The notes beneath the pieces are model-generated. The model ran no database searches. It worked only from the letters and a program-made list of their open reading frames with translations, and was not told where the DNA came from. A program made the position numbers and the translations under genes. 64,000 bases of DNA from Moelleriella libera RCEF 2490 (Eukaryota; Ascomycota; Sordariomycetes; Hypocreales; Clavicipitaceae): the NCBI GenBank assembly GCA_001636675.1, contig AZGY01000003.1, positions 310,352 to 374,351 of the forward strand, given 5' to 3'. Numbering within the stretch: the first letter of the stretch is position 1; every line of letters starts with the position of its first letter. Positions 59,749-64,000 of this stretch are shown here, one piece after another.

Positions 59749-60879
59749 ATGGATGTTTCGAATCCTTCACGTCCTATACCTCAGAAAAGGGGTCCCTGGT
59801 CAAATGGAGAAGACAACCGTTTGATCATGCTTGTTCAGGATCATGGTCCTTTGAATTGGGTGCGCATTGCGGAGATTCTGGGAACTCGAACACCCAAGCA
59901 ATGCCGGGAACGTTACCACCAAAATCTGAAGCCCACACTGAACCGCGGCCCAATCACAAATGAGGAAGGACAAATCATCGATGATCTGGTACAAACGATC
60001 GGGAAAAAATGGGCTGAAATTGCCCGCCGCCTCAATGGGCGTAGCGACAATGCAGTCAAGAACTGGTGGAATGGAAGTCAAAATCGACAAAAACGTCGGA
60101 ATCAATCTCGGCGACAGGCACAGGAGCAGTCAACGATCACAGGTCGCGAGTTCTCGCGAATGCCAGTCGTCCGCGAGTCTGATCAGCCCTCACATCCATC
60201 GCAGACTCCGGCGGATACACGATCTCCTGGGCTGAATGGACAGTCCCCGCATGCGACAACCTGGCACACGGCGACGCTCCCATCGCCCTCCTCATCGGAC
60301 TTGACCGAGTCAGAAGTTGAAATGAACTATACTACGTCCCCTGCCAGCCAAGCTCATTCTCGTGAAAGCGCTTATACATACAGGCCCCAAGTACAGCAAA
60401 CTTCGTCACGAAGCCCGTTTTACCCAAGTCGAGGTAATTCACGATGGCCAATTCAAAGATCATTGCCTTTGCCGCGGGATCTATCATCAGAAGAAGTGCT
60501 TTTTCCGAGGGATCCATCGTTTGGAGAAGGGCCTTTGTCGCGGGCGATGATACCAGCACGAGAGCCTTATCCACGGTGGTCGTCGCAAGTAGAAGTGTCA
60601 TATACGCCTCGGTGCTCATCTTCTTCGCAGCGTTCAATGCAATTGCCCGTTACGAGGCTCTCAGGAGCAGAACAGCGGACAACGGCGGAGTGTCGCACGG
60701 CTCAGGAAGATGCCAGGCTACCATCGCTGCAATCACATCTCCTCACGGCTCCAAACTCGCCACCGTTCAATCATGACGGCCAGACTCTCCAACGTTCGAG
60801 ATCGTGTCAGGACACCGAGCGAGAGATGCAGAAGGAGATCAGTAGAAAAATGAGCGTGGCATCATTACTAGATAGTTGA
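59749..60879 (+). CDS. R2R3 Myb transcription factor, FlbD-like, 376 aa
   Basis: FlbD-type Myb proteins control conidiation and sexual development in Pezizomycotina. The intronless frame has R2 at about 14-62 (RGPWSNGEDNRLIMLVQDHG, then QCRERYHQNLKP) and R3 at about 64-113 (RGPITNEEGQIIDDLVQTIG, then GRSDNAVKNWWNG), both highly similar to FlbD. The rest is Ser/Pro/Arg-rich with no other domain, ending ISRKMSVASLLDS, the short Leu/Ser tail also seen in FlbD relatives. The start context GCCATGG is strong. An upstream ATG at 59646 opens an overlapping frame that passes the main start. Confidence 0.88.
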   Translation: MDVSNPSRPIPQKRGPWSNGEDNRLIMLVQDHGPLNWVRIAEILGTRTPKQCRERYHQNLKPTLNRGPITNEEGQIIDDLVQTIGKKWAEIARRLNGRSDNAVKNWWNGSQNRQKRRNQSRRQAQEQSTITGREFSRMPVVRESDQPSHPSQTPADTRSPGLNGQSPHATTWHTATLPSPSSSDLTESEVEMNYTTSPASQAHSRESAYTYRPQVQQTSSRSPFYPSRGNSRWPIQRSLPLPRDLSSEEVLFPRDPSFGEGPLSRAMIPAREPYPRWSSQVEVSYTPRCSSSSQRSMQLPVTRLSGAEQRTTAECRTAQEDARLPSLQSHLLTAPNSPPFNHDGQTLQRSRSCQDTEREMQKEISRKMSVASLLDS

Positions 60880-61163
60880 TATCACAAACTCCACAGTTTA
60901 CAAATAATGATTAATATGATATCATTCAGAGCCCCCTAAAGTTGAGGGTTTGAGGTGAAGGAAAGTCTCTAGGTCACGAAATGCGCACAGAAACGGGCCT
61001 GATTCTCTGATGGGCTGAAAACCGCGCTACAGGGTTCCCATTGAACATCCGGGATGGCGCGCAAAGCTCTCGGGGATTGCTGCGGCTACATCTCTGAAGA
61101 GCCTGCGGTACATAAGGTATGTATAAGGTCTCGAGGGGACAGGTGAAAAGGGGGAACCAGAAG

Positions 61164-61176
61164 NNNNNNNNNNNNN
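61164..61176. other. Assembly gap (13 N)
   Basis: Thirteen N bases follow AACCAGAAG and are followed directly by a run of eight or more G. The true length of the missing sequence is unknown. Confidence 0.99.
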
Positions 61177-61674
61177 GGGGGGGGTGGTTCCTCAGAGGCC
61201 AAGAGAGACAAGAAAGCCATACCCAACGCCAACGGCCAACTACTGTGATAGGCAGCTTTTCCCTTGCCTGCTCCGTTCACCTTTCCGGGGACCTGGCTGA
61301 CTTTGGCTCAAGGCGGAAAGGGGAAACGATATCGCATACCTCCCATTGTATTGGCTGTTCGGCGTGCAACTACAGCAAGACCGAAAATTTTCGGGCTCCA
61401 GGAAGGACCCCCCCTCCACAAAAAGGGCCGTTGGGATCGCAATGATTCAACGTCAATGACAAATTCTTTGCGGGGCCCACCTCGTCCCGGGCCCCAGAAG
61501 AGAGAAAGGCCAAGCGACTCAGCCCGAGATTTTGTAACGGCCGATAGCTGGGAAGAAAATGGGGTCGTACAAGGCCGGCGCCAGAGCTCCATGTTTCTTG
61601 CTAGGTTTAAATTGCACCGGGAAAGGAGGACAAGCATGTGCGTATGCGGACCGCCCGTTGGGATCGATCGTTTC

Positions 61675-61692
61675 TTTTTTTTTTTTTTTTTC
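61675..61692. repeat. Poly-T homopolymer
   Basis: A run of about 18 T bases after GATCGTTTC. It produces the FFFFFFF stretch of a spurious frame and is a likely site of length error. Confidence 0.9.
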
Positions 61693-62802
61693 GTTCTCCC
61701 GCTATTCAGATCTTGCGGTGTCTATCAACGAGAAAGGACGACGAGCTGGACCGGTTGTCTCCCGCGAACCCCTGTCACCTCGTTTCGTCACAGGACAGTC
61801 AAAAGCTACTCGAGGATCAGGCAACATGCAGCCGAAGCTGAGAGAGAGAGCTCTGGACCAAGACCTTCTGTGCGTCTCTTGAGCGCTTCGCTTGGCTGGG
61901 TTTGGGATTGGAGGATTTGGACGTGTGTCATCCACCACTACGTAATATATGTACTATACATGTGTGCATGGGGGAAACGTTTTGTGAAGGAGCCCAGATT
62001 ACGATCTTCGTTAGCATCCGTTTTCGCTCAAATGATTCTTGGGAAGCCCGCGTCCCCACTCACACCCCTACCAGTCCAGACGTTGAAACCGCAGCCCAAA
62101 GGAACGAGAATATATTAAAATAGGGTAGTCATCGCATGGATCCTGCAGCTTCCGCCGCGGCCCCCACCGAAACAAAACGGTCCAGGTGGGTCGATTCTCC
62201 TGAGAATCAGTAATCACGACTGTTACGTCGAGTCTCAGCGTCAGCACCCGGCCGGGGTTATATGGAGGAGGGGGAGGGGGGGGAGCAGGGGGATGAGTCC
62301 CAAGAATCGGGCACCACACTTCGCTTTGCGCTTTGAGCATCGTTAGGAAAATCATTAGTTCTGCACAGGGTCTTGGTTCCGGAGATCTTCGGCCTTGACA
62401 AGGGTTCGGTGTGTTCAGTGGGCTGGTCTTGCCAAACTTCCGGTAATTGATCTGTATCTTTCTTTTTTTGGGGGAGGGTTCTGAGGAAGATGCAGTACGG
62501 GGGAGAGCCAACGCCGAACCGAGAGGTGTGCGGATGGACGCGATAGAGGCAAAACTTGGGAGCTTGATGATGTTACATTATGTACGTGCGTATGGACCAG
62601 GCATATGAGAGAATTTGTCTGGCCTCGGAGAGAATCAAAGAATGCTCTTGCGTGAAGCTAGCCTAGTGATCAGACAAAGTGCGAGATTTGCTTCGGGACC
62701 AACGGGCACGCGCGCGGCCGGCAACGGGCTTCTTCGGCTACGACTTTCGCTTACCTCTTTTTACTTTTTGGGCTGGCTGTGGTGTGCTGTGATGCCCTTG
62801 CG

Positions 62803-62857
62803 GTATGTGGTGTGTGGTGCGTGGTGCGTGGCGTGTGGCGTGTGGTGTGTGGTGTGC
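62803..62857. repeat. Degenerate GTGTG/GTGCG simple repeat
   Basis: About eight units alternate between TGTGG, TGCGTGG and CGTGTGG. The pattern is an imperfect 5-7 bp tandem repeat with transitions between units. Confidence 0.8.
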
Positions 62858-63785
62858 CTGGCCGCGCGCTCTTAGCTCTGCTGGGGATTACCGTCTAGTG
62901 GTTGGCTCCCAGATTTCTGGAGCAAACGCTGGGGAAACAACGAGCGACAGCCCATTACCGGCCCCGCTGAAGGCCCACAACCGAACGGCCTCATCCGCAC
63001 ACCTTCAACCTCCGAACCTGTAGCACACGCACGTACTCTTTCTTACCCACGCAGACACGCAGATAGATGCTGGGCCCAGATACGCAAGGCTACCGGTGCA
63101 TCCGCCCCCCCCCCTCGTCCGGAGGGAGGGTGGTGACGCAGTGCCAGGAGGGAAAGACGAAAGAGGAATGCGTCGCGTAAAGAAGAAAACGAAGGGGGAA
63201 AGGTTTACACGGCACGACCCAACCTGCATAACTGTGGTGCAGTGCAAGAATGGCCCTTTGTATGCACAAGCCTTAGCGAGGGCTGCCCAGTTCATTTCAA
63301 GACGAGAGAAAGCCGTGTTGGACGAGGATGCATTCGCTGTCGCTGCCTCGCTCGCTTGCCTCATCCCCCCTCCCCCGTCACCTCGGCTGGCATGCAGCGC
63401 GAATCCAATCTGACGGGTTTTCTGCACCCGCTTTCCCCCTCCCCTGGTCTTTCCCCTCTTGCCTTGAGCTCAATGCCCGGATTTGCTTATCTGTCTCTCG
63501 CGTAAGTGTTCTCTGACCCGTCCTGCCGGGGCCGCGTGCTATCATTCATTGTCAAGACAGCGACAGGGGAGAAACAGTAAAAGTGACTGATTCGCTTGAC
63601 GCTAGAGATCTCCACCTCTGCCGCTTTGCACTGGTTGTGATAATACCGGTAGAATGGTTCGGCATCTCGGATTGGATGGTCGTAATTAGACGAATCAGCT
63701 CCTTCATCACCGTTGTGACGGAGCATGCCTAGCTGGCGGGAACTAGAACGACGCATCTAGCAGGCACTAGCTATAACTCTGACAT

Positions 63786-63838
63786 AGTGCATACACACCT
63801 GTACACGCGCACGCACACACATTCGCGCTCGCACACTG
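63786..63838. repeat. CA/CG-rich alternating purine-pyrimidine tract
   Basis: GTGCATACACACCTGTACAC is followed by GCGCACGCACACACATTCGC and further GCACAC. Alternating purine-pyrimidine sequence of this kind can adopt Z-DNA; whether it does here is unknown. Confidence 0.6.
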
Positions 63839-64000
63839 TCATTCCGTCTTGCACATTTGCAGGGTAATCTTCTACGCAGGGATGAAGGAAAGGACCCACT
63901 AAACCCAACCGTCTGCTGTCCCCTTGCTGCAGAGACAAGGATTTGGGGAGGGGGGGTGGTGCTCGGGTGTGTAGCTACGCATGTGATTGATGGGACTGAT

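Larger units (their letters stand above)
60880..64000. other. Gene-poor, low-complexity right end
   Basis: No gene is supported in these 3.1 kb. The longest frame (61264-62118) lacks a recognisable domain, runs through a T homopolymer and begins next to the assembly gap. Features are listed separately: gap at 61164-61176, poly-T at 61675-61692, G-rich stretch at 62263-62292, TGTGG-type repeat at 62803-62857, C-run at 63103-63114, CA-rich stretch at 63786-63838. It may be a long promoter or leader of a gene beyond the window. Confidence 0.5.

Noticed and set aside
61264..62118. 284-codon open frame on the plus strand
   Set aside because: It borders the N gap, runs through an 18-base T homopolymer, contains no recognisable domain and overlaps other frames of similar quality.
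1..64000. Secondary-metabolite cluster, CRISPR array, rRNA or intact transposon
   Set aside because: No polyketide synthase, NRPS, terpene cyclase, transposase, reverse transcriptase, regularly spaced repeats or rRNA sequence was seen; the gene content is housekeeping.

Overview
This 64 kb window is nuclear DNA of a filamentous ascomycete (Pezizomycotina). Genes carry short introns of about 45-195 nt (GT-AG plus two GC-AG). Lineage-typical genes are present: a FlbD-type Myb regulator, ECM14, a GT41 O-GlcNAc-transferase-like gene and GPC1. The Sec23 protein reads closest to Sordariomycete versions as I remember them, and the intergenic spacers are full of short TACCTA/TAGGTA palindromic tracts. 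I infer Sordariomycetes, possibly Hypocreales; genus cannot be read from the sequence. I hand-spliced the models; for every multi-exon gene the exon lengths sum to an intact frame.

Layout, left to right. RPS1 (eS1, +), an ABHD11/Imo32-like hydrolase (-), SEC23 (+), RPL12 (uL11, +), a large GT41 TPR glycosyltransferase (+), NDUFS5 of complex I (-), a Sec39-domain ER tether (+), a Tra2-like RRM/SR protein (-), the NatB catalytic subunit NAA20 (-), an unrecognised five-exon gene (+), the APC/C activator CDH1 (+), GPC1 acyltransferase (-), cohesin SMC1 (+), TFIIE-alpha (+), a Pol4/Pol-mu-like family X polymerase (+), an MGST3-like MAPEG protein (+), the pseudo-carboxypeptidase ECM14 (-), a Sec7-PH Arf GEF (+), SRP72 (-), an NCBP3-like protein (+), an OXNAD1-like oxidoreductase (-) and a FlbD-like R2R3 Myb (+). 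The last 3 kb holds only low-complexity sequence and a 13-N assembly gap.

The content is housekeeping. Protein targeting and traffic (SEC23, SEC39, Sec7 GEF, SRP72), RNA handling (Tra2-like, NCBP3-like, TFIIE-alpha), translation (two ribosomal proteins, NAA20) and chromosome/cell-cycle functions (SMC1, CDH1, Pol4) are interspersed, with no operon-like or biosynthetic-cluster logic. Many genes are head-to-head pairs sharing 0.4-2.6 kb spacers. There is no CRISPR, rRNA or intact mobile element, and I found no tRNA by eye. Two AT-rich islands (about 16.0-16.4 kb and 24.5-24.7 kb) look like RIP-degraded repeat relics.

I did not find a convincing new multi-gene system. The observations most worth following are the uncharacterised gene at 25.0-26.7 kb, a four-copy KELF-type short motif in the NCBP3-like protein, two GC-AG introns, several very small coding exons that automated annotation would miss, a lost catalytic Glu in ECM14, an overlapping upstream ORF at the flbD-like gene, and the dispersed TACCTA/TAGGTA element.
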